Origin: Hortaea werneckii
Taxonomy: Eukaryota; Ascomycota; Dothideomycetes; Mycosphaerellales; Teratosphaeriaceae
Reading direction: 5' to 3'
Assembly (NCBI GenBank): GCA_037044905.1
Contig: JBAOKB010000146.1
Span: forward strand, 62,001-126,000
DNA length: 64,000 nt
Position numbers and translations under genes: made by a program. This document shows, piece after piece, positions 52,600 to 64,000 of this stretch (position 1 is the first letter of the stretch; the number at the start of each line of letters is the position of its first letter). The notes beneath the pieces are model-generated. The model was given only the letters and a program-made list of their open reading frames with translations, did not search any database and was not told the origin of the DNA.

Positions 52600-55500
52600 T
52601 CATCGCTTGAAGAACTGCTTGAATTTCTCCGATGCGCCTGCGGTGCCGGGCGAGGGCTCGAGTTGGATGCTGCGTTCGTAGAGGATCTATGAATCGTCCG
52701 TCAGCTTACTGGGTCTGAAGAGATAGGGAACGAGGAAAGAGAAAAGAATAGAAGAACAAAACTCACCTCCTCATCCTTCTCAAGCTTGACATCCAACACC
52801 AACTCCCTAATCGCCATCTCCCCACGACTGCCGCCAAGCCCTTTATACGGACTCCCCTGCGCCCGCTGCATACTGACCACGACCTCGCCTATAATCTCAA
52901 ACTTCTTCCAATTGACCCGGCCCCTTTCGCTGGCGCCGAGGTACGTCGAACTCCCCTGTTCCGCCGACGCCAGGTCGCGGAGGTGGAGGGGGAGGTAGGG
53001 GATCCGTTCCGTGGACGTGTTTTCCCATGCCAGCCGGTACGCGGCGTGCGACTTGGACGAGCCCATCAGCAGCTCGAGCCGGGCATAGTCCTTGCCGACT
53101 TGGGGGGAGATGAGCTCGCGGGTGGCGGCGAGGCGTTGGACGCAGGAGGATTTGATGCCCGCGATGATGGCCCCCAGGGCGTTGTAGTTGTTCATCTCGC
53201 GCAGTTTGCGGCCGATCCGCATCATTTTCTCTAACATGATGGCTCGGTGTTTGGGCTTGTCGCGGAAGAGAACGTAGTTTTTCACCCAGGCTGCGACTTG
53301 GTTGAAGTGCTCGATCATTCGGTTTACGTGGATGAGGCTTTTGCAGCGGGCTTTTTCCGACATGGAGACTTGTCGGACGAGGTCTCGTGGGCGGATGGAC
53401 GAGAACATGACCCAGTCCATCCGGGTTAGTTCCTTGGCGATCAGGTCATCTGGTTGCGCTTCGAGTGCTCGCCATTGGAATTTGCTGAGCTGTTGTCTTT
53501 GGGCGGGTTGGAGGAGCTGGGCTGCTTTCTGGGCTGCTTCTGCATGGGCCATGATTTGGGATGAGGAGATCGAAATTCCTGACGTTGAACGTATCGTCTC
53601 GTCTCCGATGGTTGCGGTCGTACTCTTGTCGTCAAGTAGCGTCGATCCGCTTAGGGCGTCCATGAAGCCAAAGTTTGGATCATCAATCAGCGTGCTAGAC
53701 CGCGACGCACTGGACTCCCGACTACCTGACGCTTCTCTCTCCTTGTCGTTACAAGCCCAGTCGGTGTCATCGTCTTCCTGTACGAGCTCCAAGTGACCCG
53801 AGATCTCCTTGGCGGCCACGGTAAAGATCTTGACCTGCGCAATCTTCCCAGCAAACGTCTGCATCCGGCGTTTGGTCCGAGGATGCGCAAAGTCACCGGG
53901 ATACTGCCCTATCCATTGCTCCAGCACAGTCAGGAATCGAAGCTGCGCTATCGTCTTCATGATTTGCTGCATCACCGTGTCCCTCTCTAGTACATCGAAT
54001 CGCTCAACAATGGCCTCCAGTAACTTTCCTGGGGCTGCGAATTTGCGGTAAAGTGCAAGAAAAATGCCGGAGAATTTGCTGTCTGCTTTTGATGCCGGTT
54101 GTGCCAGTAGCCGGTCGACAAGTTCATCCCATGTCGCGCCATTCTCGGCCAGGATTGAAGTTCGCGGTGCGCTTGCGATAGCCTGGGGCGTCGCATCCAT
54201 GGAGACTGATGATCGTTGGGATAGTGCAGAGCCATTGTCACTTCCAGACTCTTCAAACAGAAAAGAGCGCGGGATGTCATCATAAGATTCCCCAGGTACC
54301 TGGAGAGTGTCGCTTTTGCCGAGAGCAGCAATACTAGAGTCGTGTCGGGCGTGCTTGAGATCCTTGGGAATACTGCCAGTGTACTCAGACGACGCTCGAG
54401 CGTGTCCTAAACCTCCTGGTGGTCGGGGCGACACTGGCCGGACGGCGTTCGATTGTGTGCGTCTGCGCATCGATGATCGGCCTTGTCCCTCATCGCCATC
54501 TAGCATGCGTCAGTTTTGAAACGGAAGAACACAGATCATACGGATGAAGACGCACCTTGTGTGCCAAAGATGATGTTCCTCAAGAGCACCGACATAGCCT
54601 TTCTGTGCTCATCGATGCTCGAACGCGATGACTGCAGAGTCCCGACGCCATTTATTGATCGGCGAGCTTTCTGCTCTACCATACTTGGATCAAGTTCTCG
54701 GTCGGCAGTAGGCATGTCGCACTTGGCCGATACGAGCAAGGACGGTATACTGGCCTTGCGGATTGCAGCTGTTTGCCACATAACAATTAGAAGGTTGTTC
54801 GTGAAGCGGCAAACAAAGGCGTATCAGGACTCACTTAGCACCTCAGGGATATCCGCAAAGCTATCTTTGTCTTGCACGTCGTAGAGGGTGATAGCGCCGT
54901 CGATTCGGGGGAGCATTTTGTCGCCGATGGTATCCGGCCAGCCTACAGTATCGTCGTCGTCCACATACACGTCGTCAATCGGCAGCTCTAACAGGCGAAC
55001 GAGATACTCGCCATCATCGACAGGAAGCTTCCGCTCGGCAGCCGGTGAGTCAGGCAGGTGTGGAAGATCTAATGCTCTTTGTACGAAGGTAGACTTGCCG
55101 ACGCCTTCGGCGCCAATGACAGCAATGTTGATTTCTGTAAGTGGCTCTGCGACCTGCAGAGTGGATGAAACCCGTCAGCTTGTCCTCTCTCTCACACACA
55201 CACACAACAGCTTCCGAACCACAAAGGGGAGCGAGTCAGCGTTACCTCAGGACTCTGAAACGGTTGATACTGTCTCACTGCGCCTACAACCCCCGCGACT
55301 TCGTCCTCATCCATGGCGCCACCCACCGCCGGCTGTGCAGCGTCCGTCTCCTCCGCATCTGTACCTTCGTCTTGACTGTCCTCGCCATCTCGATCTTTGT
55401 CGCGACCTTTGGACTGTCGGCCTTCCACTATCGGTGCTGAGTTGGTCCTATCCTTCAAACGCGGCCGTGTAGTTGAGCCTGCGACCCTTCCCTCCTGAGT

Positions 55501-55710
55501 CGGCTGAACACTTCCCCGCCGGAATCCTGGGTCCCTCGCACCATGGTACTGACTACTCTTTGATTTCTCGCGCCGTTCATACGCTTTATTATTCTCGTAT
55601 CCCGACGACGGACCAGATTTGGAGCTCCGCCGCGCTTCATGTGCCGCAGTCGATGTCGGCATCTCGCGCCGGGGAAGGGGAGAGTTGTTTTTGTCGTGTG
55701 ACCCTAACAC
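52600..55710 (-). CDS. Ras guanine-nucleotide exchange factor with N-terminal Ras-like P-loop domain
   Basis: Five exons (55710-55246, 55153-54835, 54768-54556, 54499-52767, 52686-52600) join into 938 aa. Exon 1 is basic and Ser/Arg-rich. Exon 2 opens with a GTPase-like P-loop, INIAVIGAEGVGKSTFVQRA (about 163-183), followed by LPRIDGAITLYDVQDKDSF and, in exon 3, SIPSLLVSAKCDMP, which resembles the G4 box. Exon 4 has a Ser-rich linker, RasGEF_N (WDELVDRLLAQPASKADSKF near 455) and the catalytic CDC25 domain from about 680 (AKELTRMDWVMFSSIRPRDL; KHRAIMLEKMMRIGRKLREM; NNYNALGAIIAGIKSSCVQR). A short last exon ends KFKQFFKR. It should switch on a Ras-family GTPase; the N-terminal domain appears degenerate. 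No frame break. Confidence 0.9.
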
Positions 55711-56620
55711 TTTTCGCGACCACGTCGTTTCGCAGCCGCAGCTGCTCTGCAGGGACCTGGTTCTTTACAATGATGTTGTTGCCGCTGCGGTGCAACGCTG
55801 TTCTCGTGGAGCGACTGCCACTTGCGCCGACCTGCGCTGCGCCATTCCCTTCCCTACTAAACTTTGCAAGTCGGTTTGTCCCTCTCTCTCCCCGCCTCTC
55901 AATGCTTCAGTCCAAGCATGTGACAGTCGTCCGCAGAAAAACGTACGTCCTTGCTTCTTCCTAGGCCCGGTCACATGCGCGATTCTATGCTTCCCTTATA
56001 ATTTTCACGCTCTTTTGGTTGAAATCTGCACGCCCTAAACTCACATGCACCTTATAATAATGGGCATATCATCAATCCCCGCCGCATGGGCAGAAACGAG
56101 AAGGAGGAAAAGGTTAGCGAAACGGCACTTGTGCAGTGTCCCGAAGGCCGCGCAGCTCCAGCAGGCAGGCAAATGCGCGCGCTTCCTCATGCAGGCCTAG
56201 CTCCGCTTTCCGCTGTCCGGCGGGCAGCACGGCGGGGCTTTCGCTTCAGCATCTTTCTGCCCCTCCGCCTATTATTCCAGCCAAGCCCCATTATCCAGGT
56301 CCCGCACATGGCAGACCCGCCTACGCCGCCGCCGAACAAGGATGGCGAAAGTGTATCTGGCTCGAATCTAGATGCTCAGTGTCCGACCCGCGCCCCATTA
56401 CTGGCCAATTCGACAATAAGCATCAGACGGGGGAAACACGGCCAACATCCGACGCTGGGTCGGTCATGCAGGGCCTCAAAAAGTCGAGGAGCCACATCAT
56501 CATTATTAGGCATCCCGGCTCTTTTCAGCTCGCGCTGAGAAACACGAGAGAGAAGGAGAGCAAGGTCCAGGCAGGATGTCATCCTCTCTTTCATCTCTTA
56601 ATACAGGATTACACAACTAT
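55711..56620. other. Intergenic
   Basis: This is the promoter of the RasGEF gene plus the 3' flank of the oxygenase gene. Plus frames at 56086-56624 overlap in two registers and lack motifs. Confidence 0.45.
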
Positions 56621-58154
56621 CTAGAAGACCAGCCCAAGCGCATAATTGGTCACTCGATATGCCACGTATCCCCCAAGCACAAGCACAGCGCCGGTATACA
56701 GCAGCGCCTTCTTGCTTTGCCACTCCGTGTACGACGTCGCCGGCTTATCGGACTTGTCCGCCTCGCCCATGGCCGTGATAGTGGAGTACTCGGGGATATA
56801 TTTGAACTCGAACGCGCTTTCTTGCCCCTTAAGCCCAAACTCCGTGTTCACGACTAGGTTGTAGAAGACGCGCTTCAGCATCTCGATCTTCTTCGCGTCC
56901 CACGACGGCACTGCCCGGTTCGAGTAGTTGAAGAAGGCGAAGAAGATGCATTGGCCCGCGACGAGGAAGTAGTAGTACAGGCTCGGCCGCATCAGGCCGA
57001 GTCGGTCGCTCAGTTCGTGGCCGTTTAGCCACCGCGCTGAGGCGGAGAGGAACTCTGCGGACGGACACCCGGGTGGTTGATCCGCAAGACATTTAATGAT
57101 ATTATTCGCCAGGATCTTCGAAGTGTCCGTCGGATGTATCTCATAGAGCAGCAAAGCCTCCATACACGCTTTCGCCCCCTCTTGGGTCGCGAACGGTTCC
57201 GTAGGACACCCAACCAGATACGCAATATACCGCCACAGCGCCACGTAATCCTCAATCTCCTGCCGCCGCATGAATATCCCTTGTCGTGGCAGACTCATCC
57301 AGATCAACGACGCAGAGAACGTCGCGATCGTGCCCATGGAATCCAGATCATTAATCGGCACCCCCCACGCCTCCACATCGTAGTACTCCGGCCGCGACCG
57401 CGTCAACCCCATAATCCGATTCCGCACCGCAGCATGCAACAACCTCACCCGGATCGTCGACGCGAACCCCTCCCCGCCGGGTCGTAGACTCTCCACCGAC
57501 TTCGTGCATTGCAGGATATGCTGCGTCGTCTCGAACAGCCTCCCCTTGGCCACTTTGGTCGAAAACCCCCCAGTCCTAGCCAGCGTCTCGACGACCCTCG
57601 CCGCCCCCATCCCGCCTAGTAGGCTCTGGTACGCGAGGCCCGTCAGGTTCGCCGCGCCGTATCGGTAGAATGTATCCTGGCCCCGTCGGATTTGCTCCCA
57701 GTCCACCCATTCGGGGACGGTGGTGACTTCGTCCCAAAACCGCTGGAGTAGCTCATCGTTATCCTTATGCTCCTGTAGAATCGCGTATAAATCCCGTGTC
57801 GGCGGGTTTGTTGTGCGTTCTTGCTCTTGCTTGCTGATCGACTCCTCCGGTTCTGCGCGCGGTTTGGTGAACTGGCTGTTCCCGCGTGGTAGGTCTTTCC
57901 GTGGCGGGGGTGAGATTTCGTTTAATCGGTTCAGGACCTGTTCGCCTAGGATGTCGTAGGATTGTCGTAAGGGGATGCATTGCTCTTCGGTGAGGTGGTC
58001 GGGGGTGAGTTCGAAGGTGTAGCCCCAGCATCTAATATCCAAGTTGCTGTTAGCCTTACGCGAACCTTGGTGTTGTTGTTTCGCGTCCGAGGGACCATCA
58101 GACTTACTTCCGAGTATTGGGCGTGTGGCGACGGAATGGGTTAGGAAGCGCCAT
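56621..58154 (-). CDS. DUF2236 / mpaB-type ER-bound oxygenase
   Basis: Proteins of this family (rubber-oxygenase-like catalytic domain) are heme-type oxygenases; fungal mpaB acts at the ER in mycophenolic acid synthesis. Two exons (58154-58108 and 58031-56621; intron GTAAGT..ATTAG, 76 nt) give 485 aa. The spliced start reads MALPNPFRRHTPNTRKCWGY, continuing TFELTPDHLTEEQ, which fits the family better than the unspliced frame from 58204. Core features are FYRYGAANLTGLAYQSLLGG, GGFSTKVAKGRLFETTQHIL, LLHAAVRNRIMGLTRSRPEY and QEIEDYVALWRYIAYLVGCP. A C-terminal hydrophobic helix, ALLYTGAVLVLGGYVAYRVT, would anchor it in the membrane. The two-exon start was chosen because it gives the RKCWGYTFELT join. 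Confidence 0.85.
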
Positions 58155-59749
58155 ATGCGATATGCCGGACGATAAGGGGATTCCAAGTGAACGCCAGAAA
58201 CCAACTCTTCAAATCACCAACCACTGTATTCACAGTCTAGAAATAGAATATGGAAAGGCAAGGAAATGTATACATAAAAGAAGATAGACAGCGATCCGGT
58301 ACTTGAGAGTGCCATAGTCTGGTGTAGACCACATGCAAACGAAAGCGCGTCGTCTATGCCGTCATTCAAACCTAGGCACAAATGTGACCCTCCCTCCCTC
58401 CCTCCGTACCTCCTTACCTACCTCCTTTACCTTTCGTCTCTCAGAACGCCAATCGAATCGTTGTTCATAGCAGTCATGAGTCCGCTCATGTGGCCGACCA
58501 GAGTCATCTGGCACACTTGCTTGCGACTTTGGTACGAGAGTACGTGAATGCGTGTCCGGGGCGTGAGTGCAGGTGGGGAGGGCAAGGGAACGTCATGTGG
58601 AGAGTTTCAGCTTCCCGGCCGATGTGGGGGGAAAACCCCGGGAGATCTGCTGGGTCTCTCCCTCCACTACTACGCATATACCGAGCCAGCGAGAAGACCA
58701 ACCATTCAGTATTGCCTGTAGTGAGAAGCGAGATCCTCACCAAAGCCCTGTGCATCTTTTTTGCTTGATTTATCAGCGACAACAGGAAAGGCAAGAAAAA
58801 AATCATTAACAAAAGCATGTTCATTCCCCATCGCTTCTTGCTACCTTCGTTAGACATTACTTAGGTACGCTACAAGCATCAGCATTGGGTAACCCAACTT
58901 CTAAATGGTATAAAAAACCGCTCGTATCCTCTCAACATTTGCGCGTAGAACGCCCTTACACGAACCAGTACATTTTGAAACTTTGGCGAGATCGTGAAGT
59001 GCCAAGGTCGAATAACAACAACAAAAAAGAAAAAATAAAATAAAAAAAGGTAGTAGAAAACATATACGTATATATAAAGAAGACAAAGAGAGAGAGAGAG
59101 AGGGAAGAAAGCGCACGTACGCTACAAGGAAGCTACACTTCCAACACTCACTATCGATTTCCTTCTCCAAGCGACTTAGCTCCTTTGTGTCTCTTGGACC
59201 ATTTGAGGTTATGGTCAATGTATCCATTATCCTGTGTATATCTTGCATTCGGTTATACTAGTATATCTGCCTTGGGTCTAGCTACTCTCAGAACAAGTCC
59301 CATCTTGAACTTCTCCCCCTTCCCATTTCACGATCTTCGAAGCCTTGATAGAGCTGAATCCTCCTCAGATATTAAAAAAAAAAAAGAAAAAAAAAAGGGA
59401 GAAGAAATAAAGGTGGAAGGATTGCCTGCTACAGAGTCCCTAAGGCCTCGTATCTGGCTCTAGTAGCAGCTGTTGCAACCACTATCCCGAGTTGCGTCCC
59501 AGCCTCGTGAAGCCCTCTTGGTATACACATGATTCCAGTCCCGTCCGCACATCCCGGGAACTCGTGAGAAACATTGTCATCTCTACAAAGGCCGCAGGGC
59601 GAACAGCGATCGGGATACAAGTCTCCTTCCTATAGCAGAGGAGGAAGCAGCCCTGCTCCGTGACTTCCCAGACTGACATTTTCCTTGGACCTCAAAACAC
59701 CCGCTAATCGGGGTCGTCCTTCCACGCCCGCAATCCCCAAATCCTCCAA
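58155..59749. other. Intergenic, 1.6 kb, simple-sequence rich
   Basis: No gene is supported. Simple tracts are CCTCCC repeats at about 58389-58405, A-rich at 59028-59047 and 59366-59397, and (GA)n at 59086-59103. Short frames such as 59185-59463 have no features. Confidence 0.45.
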
Positions 59750-61197
59750 TCACAACTCCCGACACCACCCCCTCCCATGCCCAACCTGCCACTCACACAA
59801 CACCCCTTCCAACACCACCCCAACCAACCCCGCGACACAGATCCCCGCCGAATCACTCACCGTAACAGCGCCCAAACAAAACTCCCGCTCCGCCTCCGCC
59901 ACCTCCTCCCGGATCGCCGCGAACGTACTCACGTACACCAGCCCCCCCAGTAAGCCCTCCCAGAACACGAGCCCGAAAACCAAGTACACCGACGGGAGGT
60001 ACGGCCAGAGCGCGTGGAGCGTTAACGCGAGGAAATTCGCGATCTGCAGGAATGTCGGGAGGTAGAGGGTTTTGATCCGGAGGAAGGGAAGCGAGGACCG
60101 GGAGAGGAAGACGCCGAGTTGGTAGATGGCGCTGTAGGTCGGGTAGAAGGCGCGGAAGTGCGTGAATGGGGTTGTGGGGAGGGGGAATAAGAGGGTGGGT
60201 GCTACGCCTTGGTTGATGCTGTATTCGGCTACGTAGACCAGGAAGAGCGGGAGCATGTAGGGGATTATTAGCCCGCGGGTGCGGTGGAGGCGGGTGCGCA
60301 GGGAGGTGGCGGTTTGCTGGAGGCGCGAGGGTTGGGCGCGGTCGTATGCGGGGGATATGCGGCCGTGGCGTTGGTTCAGGAGGCTGGCGGCTTCGGGGAT
60401 GGTGTCGTCGTTGTCGGAGGCTGCGTCCTCATCGTCGCTTGCTAGACGGGTGTACTTTGAGTCTCGGGCTTTAGTGGTTCGTAGGGGGCCTAGTGGGAGG
60501 AGACCGAAGAAGCTGATTAGCATCCCAAGCGGGATGACGGTACTGGCTAGCAGCGTGGCATGGACACTGAAGCCGATTATGGTTGTGGCAAGAGCATAGG
60601 CTCCGGCTCCTATGAGCCCCGCTGCTCCTGTCCCGCTGCCCCATGCCGCCAGACTCTGGGTGCCATAGAAGTGTGTAAGGGCCAGGAAATTCACTTCGCC
60701 TGCGCCCGAACTGATGTTGGCTAGTACGATGCCGGCTATTTTCGACGAGACGCTAGTTGGGTCTGCGCCAGACGGGGAAAGGGCGACCACGAGCATGCCA
60801 CATGTTGAAAGGGCAGCGAAGATGAGGACGCGCAGCGAGTACGGGACGAGGTGGATTATGTAGGGGACGACGATCTTGGTCGCGAGGCCCGGGATGATGG
60901 AGGCTAGGAGGACAGTCGCTTTGGGGATTGCTGGGCCTACGAGGTCGAGGGCTGCGGAGAGGATGATTACATAGAAGATGTTGTTGATGAGGCCTGGGAG
61001 TCATGGGCTGCGGTTAGTCGAGGTCTCATCCAACATATATGGGACAGGCCTACGGGGCCTGTCAGAAATCAGGTAGTGTATATACCGAACAGCCAGAAAG
61101 CTATACAGACTCGAAGGTCAGCGCCTTCTATCGCTGCCTGGATTCGAGCCCAGTAGCTGCTCCATGATGTGGATGGGGCGCCAGGCATCGGGAGCAT
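59750..61197 (-). CDS. btn1: CLN3/battenin-like vacuolar membrane protein
   Basis: Battenin (yeast Btn1) is a multi-pass lysosomal/vacuolar membrane protein linked to pH and amino-acid balance. Exon 1 (61197-61086) encodes MLPMPGAPSTSWSSYWARIQ and VCIAFWLFG. After an intron (61085-60994, GTATAT..CCAG) exon 2 continues LINNIFYVIILSAALDLVG, the signature of CLN3, and KATVLLASIIPGLATKIVVP. Later blocks are GAGEVNFLALTHFYGTQSLA, AWGSGTGAAGLIGAGAYAL, VYVAEYSINQGVAPTLLFPL, YQLGVFLSRSSLPFLRI and LLGGLVYVSTFAAIREEV. A hydrophilic middle loop (DEDAASDNDDTIPEAASLLN) precedes the second membrane half. The length is 451 aa and the frame is clean. Confidence 0.95.
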
Positions 61198-61797
61198 CGC
61201 GAGCCCATACGGATGGTCTCAGCCTCGCATGTCACCTCGTACTGTGTTTACTATGCAGATGTGAGGGTGGTCATCTATCTGTATGTTATTATACCAAATT
61301 CGAGGGCACGTGAGAGCTTGCGATCCATCTCCTAGCACTGACCACAGTGGACGCCCATCTCGCAGCGGGAGTGGACGTAATTGGCGGTGTGCCGTGAAGG
61401 TTGTTCGGCTCGGCGGGCTTGCAGGGATTTGCAAGGTACGCTAACGGAAGCAGCTTGGTGGAGGGCGATCATGAACTGGCTTGTCACACCCTCGCTGTCC
61501 GCTCTTTTCGCATGTCGATCTAGCCGCTGTCGACAGGCACAGGCACACACGACTCGATTCTTTCTTTGCGCCGACCCTCGATCGACGTGTCGCGACGTCG
61601 TCACCCTCTTCGACTGCAGCTGACCGAAACGTCGTGCATATCCCACGAGACGGACGACAACGCCGTCGCCATGACTTTCTAGCCGTCGATTCGACACGAT
61701 GCGACCGCCGTAGTCTGCGACGAAACGACCAGCCAAGTTCATACGGAACGAAAAGCAACGAAATCCTACGCGCCAGAATCCCCATTGAGTCGACATC
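61198..61797. promoter_or_regulatory. Divergent promoter region of CLN3 and the Pro-rich protein gene
   Basis: No known site is evident. Several open frames on both strands (61332-61856 minus; 61481-62215 plus) overlap and lack motifs. Confidence 0.4.
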
Positions 61798-64000
61798 ATG
61801 GCCTTCCGTCCAATCGATCGACCACCGCAGCACTCCCTCCCGCCGACCTCATACACGCCGCCATACGCGCAGCCTGCAACAGCCCAACCGCCAGTCCAGA
61901 TCCCATTCTCGGACCCGTTTCAAGCCTCACGCGACCCTTTTATGCCCGGTCATGGGAGAAGAGAAAGTGTGGGTCATGCAAGAGGATGGCCTCAACAAGG
62001 TATGTTTGGATATTTCGTTTACGACAAGACCGACTGTCTGGGGGATACTGGTGGGGGTAGATATTGCTCTATCACTCCCCTGGATCGCGTTCCGGGGGAA
62101 GCTGGCAAACACAGTTTTCGCAAACCAAGAACAAGCTCCGCTTAACTTGGTGCGAGCGGGATCCAATCGGCACTGCAGGTACCTGTCTCCAAGCTTGAGT
62201 GACGAGGCACCGTAATAACGGCCGCCATCGTTCGCATGTCTGTGCGACGGCGCTGCGACAGCAAACCAGCCAGGCCAGAGCATCGCTGGGGGTTGGGCAC
62301 CCGTGGTTGCAGGAGCGAGCTGATATCACGAGTCGGCCATCTATCTCGACATACCTACCTTAGTTACTACAGTCTGTCTCTGTCGCGAAACCGGGGTCCG
62401 ACGCCAGGGTTCTGGAACTAGTCCCCACTTCCCGGGCCAAGACCCGATCCGGCTAGCGCCCGTTTCGGAGCCGTCGATTAGCCTGTCGATGACCGCATTG
62501 CTAACGCGTGTGGCAGTGGCAGCTCCTCCAGTTGCAGCTCCAGGAAATATTCCCCCTCCACCCCTACCCCATCACGCGCATGCCTCACCGCGTCTCGGCC
62601 ACCCCTTCCCACCGCCTCCGCCGCCCCCGCCCTTGTCCCATCAGAACGGGATAGGCCCGATGGGGATGCCGTTTGAGCAGCCTCGACGCCGCTCGCTCGG
62701 CGCAGCCGGTAGTCCCCCACAGTTCTCCAGAGGTAAGGAGCGTCTGCTGAACCCGTGATATGAATCCTCGCTCACCCTCGCGCAGCGCCTATGGAACCTT
62801 CCACCACCCAAGCGCCGCCTCCTCCGCCGCCGCCCTCCTACCCCTCGCGCAATATGCCTCCACCGTCCCCGCCTCAGATGCCGCCGCCCTCGGCCAATGC
62901 CAATCACCTCGCCTCCGCCCCACGGGGTCCACCCACCACATCCCCCTTTGCCGGTGTCCGCGATTTTGCAACGCATAGGCCCAACGCAGGCATGTCCATC
63001 TCATCAATGCTAGGCGGCAATGATGAGCGCAAGCCGACTAGTTCGCCACACTCATCGACCATCGGTCCCTCTGCCACACCGAAACCGATGCGCCCAGCAT
63101 CACCAGGAAGAGCGCGCTCATCAAGCATGCGGGAGCCATATGCACATCGCGAACCGAGTCCAGCAAGAGCCAGCACATTTGGAGAACAGAGGGCCCAATC
63201 GGCTTTTCATGACCGCCCAGGTCAAGAGGCGCGTCGGGATGGCGTGTTCGCCTCGTCTCAGTTCCCGCGAGAGTCACCTCACAGCTTCAGGGCGTTCAGG
63301 CCAGAGCAAGAGCAGAGGAGCAACGGCTTGGGGACACACGGACGCCCGAACAGCCAGCCTACCGAGCCAGTTCGCGCACGCACGGTGGAAGAAATCATCG
63401 CCACGCGCGAGAGGCCGAGCGAGGGCAGATTCTCTGCATTCCGGCATTTCGGCGAGCCCGGTCTACCACCGCGTAGTGACATGATCCCAAGGCACGATGT
63501 GCATCCTTTTCCAAACGGCGTCACATCGCAACCTCGCGATCGTGATGTCTTTGCGAGCCCACATACAGACCGCGACATACGTCAAGGACAGCCGCGATAC
63601 CAGACAGGCGTGTTCAGTACGCCTTTACGTGAGGAACAGAGTGGCATATTTCGTCCGATGTATCACCATGCTCCAGACACTGCGCGGGAATCTATTGAAA
63701 CGCGACAGCTGCCAGAGTATCGACGTGAAGAACCCGGCTCATCTCCTCCCGTTGGCGAGCTGCCACCGTATATGCGCGCACGCCACGGGTTTGTCGACCG
63801 TCCAATGACTTTTGAGGAGCACCAGCGCATGGAAGCTATGCAGCGCGAACAGCGAAAAGAAAGCGACGGCTCAGCTGGGCCGAAACCCTTGCTTGCGCAC
63901 AGTCCTGACATTGGAAAGAAGGGCCGCAACTCACCTCTCCCTCAAGCAGTCCAGGGTGCACAGCCTCGACATGTTGGCCCTGGAGGAGGTAATCCAGGTA
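61798..64000 (+). CDS. Large disordered Pro-rich protein, N-terminal part (runs off the right edge)
   Basis: Three exons are visible: 61798-61999, 62517-62732 and 62786 to the window end. Introns are 517 nt (GTATGT..GGCAG) and 53 nt (GTAAGG..GCAG). The protein starts MAFRPIDRPPQHSLPPTSYT and is Pro-, Ser- and Arg-rich throughout (HPFPPPPPPPPLSHQNGIGP). Possible conserved motifs are GVRDFATHRPNAGMSISSML, followed by GGNDERKPTSSPHSS, and PFPNGVTSQPRDRDVFASPH. FRPMYHHAPDTARESIETRQ lies near the end. No domain is recognised before the edge; N-terminal disorder with a short SISSMLGG-type motif is common in fungal transcription or chromatin factors, which is a guess. Coding continues to base 64000 without a stop. 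Confidence 0.65.

Noticed and set aside
56621..58204. Single-exon 527-aa reading of the DUF2236 gene from 58204
   Set aside because: It would translate a GTAAGT..ATTAG intron. The two-exon model from 58154 gives a better family-like N-terminus.
61120..61170. GGATTCGAGCCC as a tRNA T-arm
   Set aside because: It is the antisense of exon 1 of the CLN3 gene and no acceptor, D or anticodon arms surround it. No tRNA was found elsewhere by eye.
1..64000. CRISPR array, prophage, restriction or toxin-antitoxin systems
   Set aside because: The window is eukaryotic; no regularly spaced repeats or bacterial-type operons are present.

Overview
The window looks like nuclear DNA of a filamentous ascomycete (Pezizomycotina). 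A Dothideomycete or black-yeast relative is my best guess, but that rests on resemblance only. Evidence: small GT..AG introns (most 45-120 nt), both strands densely coded with mostly single-gene transcription units, and typical ascomycete genes (Dicer-like protein 2, PRM1, HbrB/TORC2, AP-3 sigma, RPS8, RPS10, SSU1, COX11, BLOC-1 subunit, CLN3). I see no tRNA, rRNA, CRISPR array, plasmid feature or intact transposon.

Layout, left to right. 0-5 kb: 5' end of a Dicer-like 2 gene running off the left edge (-), an uncharacterised gene (-) and a possible small two-exon gene. 5-16 kb: PRM1 membrane-fusion protein (+), HbrB-type TORC2 subunit (+), a large disordered protein (-), AP-3 sigma (+). 16-31 kb: a secreted Ser/Thr-rich wall-type protein (-), an ER/secretory membrane protein with a Cys-x3-Cys motif (-), a 2H-phosphoesterase of the AKAP7/ASCC1 type (-), a D-2-hydroxyacid dehydrogenase/CtBP-like protein (+), an alpha-glucoside-type MFS permease (+), a PAF-acetylhydrolase-like esterase (-), and a divergent ribosomal pair RPS8 (-) / RPS10 (+). 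31-42 kb: M20 amidohydrolase (-) divergent from an SSU1-type transporter (+), an MFS transporter (-), a polyQ-headed membrane protein (-), a small coiled-coil protein (-). 42-64 kb: BRD8-like bromodomain protein (+), HIT zinc finger (-) divergent from COX11 (+), a cupin (-), BLOC-1 subunit 1 (+), an SDR (+), a RasGEF with an N-terminal P-loop domain (-), a DUF2236/mpaB-type oxygenase (-), CLN3/battenin (-), and the 5' part of a large Pro-rich protein (+) running off the right edge.

The strongest unexpected signal is an asymmetry. Left of about 31 kb most genes carry one to four reading-frame breaks: DCL2, the 1.7-2.6 kb gene, PRM1, HbrB, the 12.4-14.5 kb gene, AP-3 sigma, the wall protein, the secretory membrane protein, the 2H-phosphoesterase, the MFS permease and RPS10. 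There is also a compensated pair in the esterase. Right of 31 kb, thirteen complete genes plus one partial gene read cleanly once introns are removed. Many breaks are repaired by one added base in a short homopolymer and the frames otherwise stay open, so uncorrected consensus indels are the first explanation. A decaying duplicated copy of this half is the biological alternative.

Other points of note: the RPS10 stop codon is followed in frame by 41 open, Gly/Trp-rich codons; the RPS10 start codon is itself split by an intron; the last exon junction of the secretory membrane protein makes its stop codon depend on splicing; and the bromodomain carries a low-complexity insertion. Nothing here amounts to an obvious multi-gene novel system.
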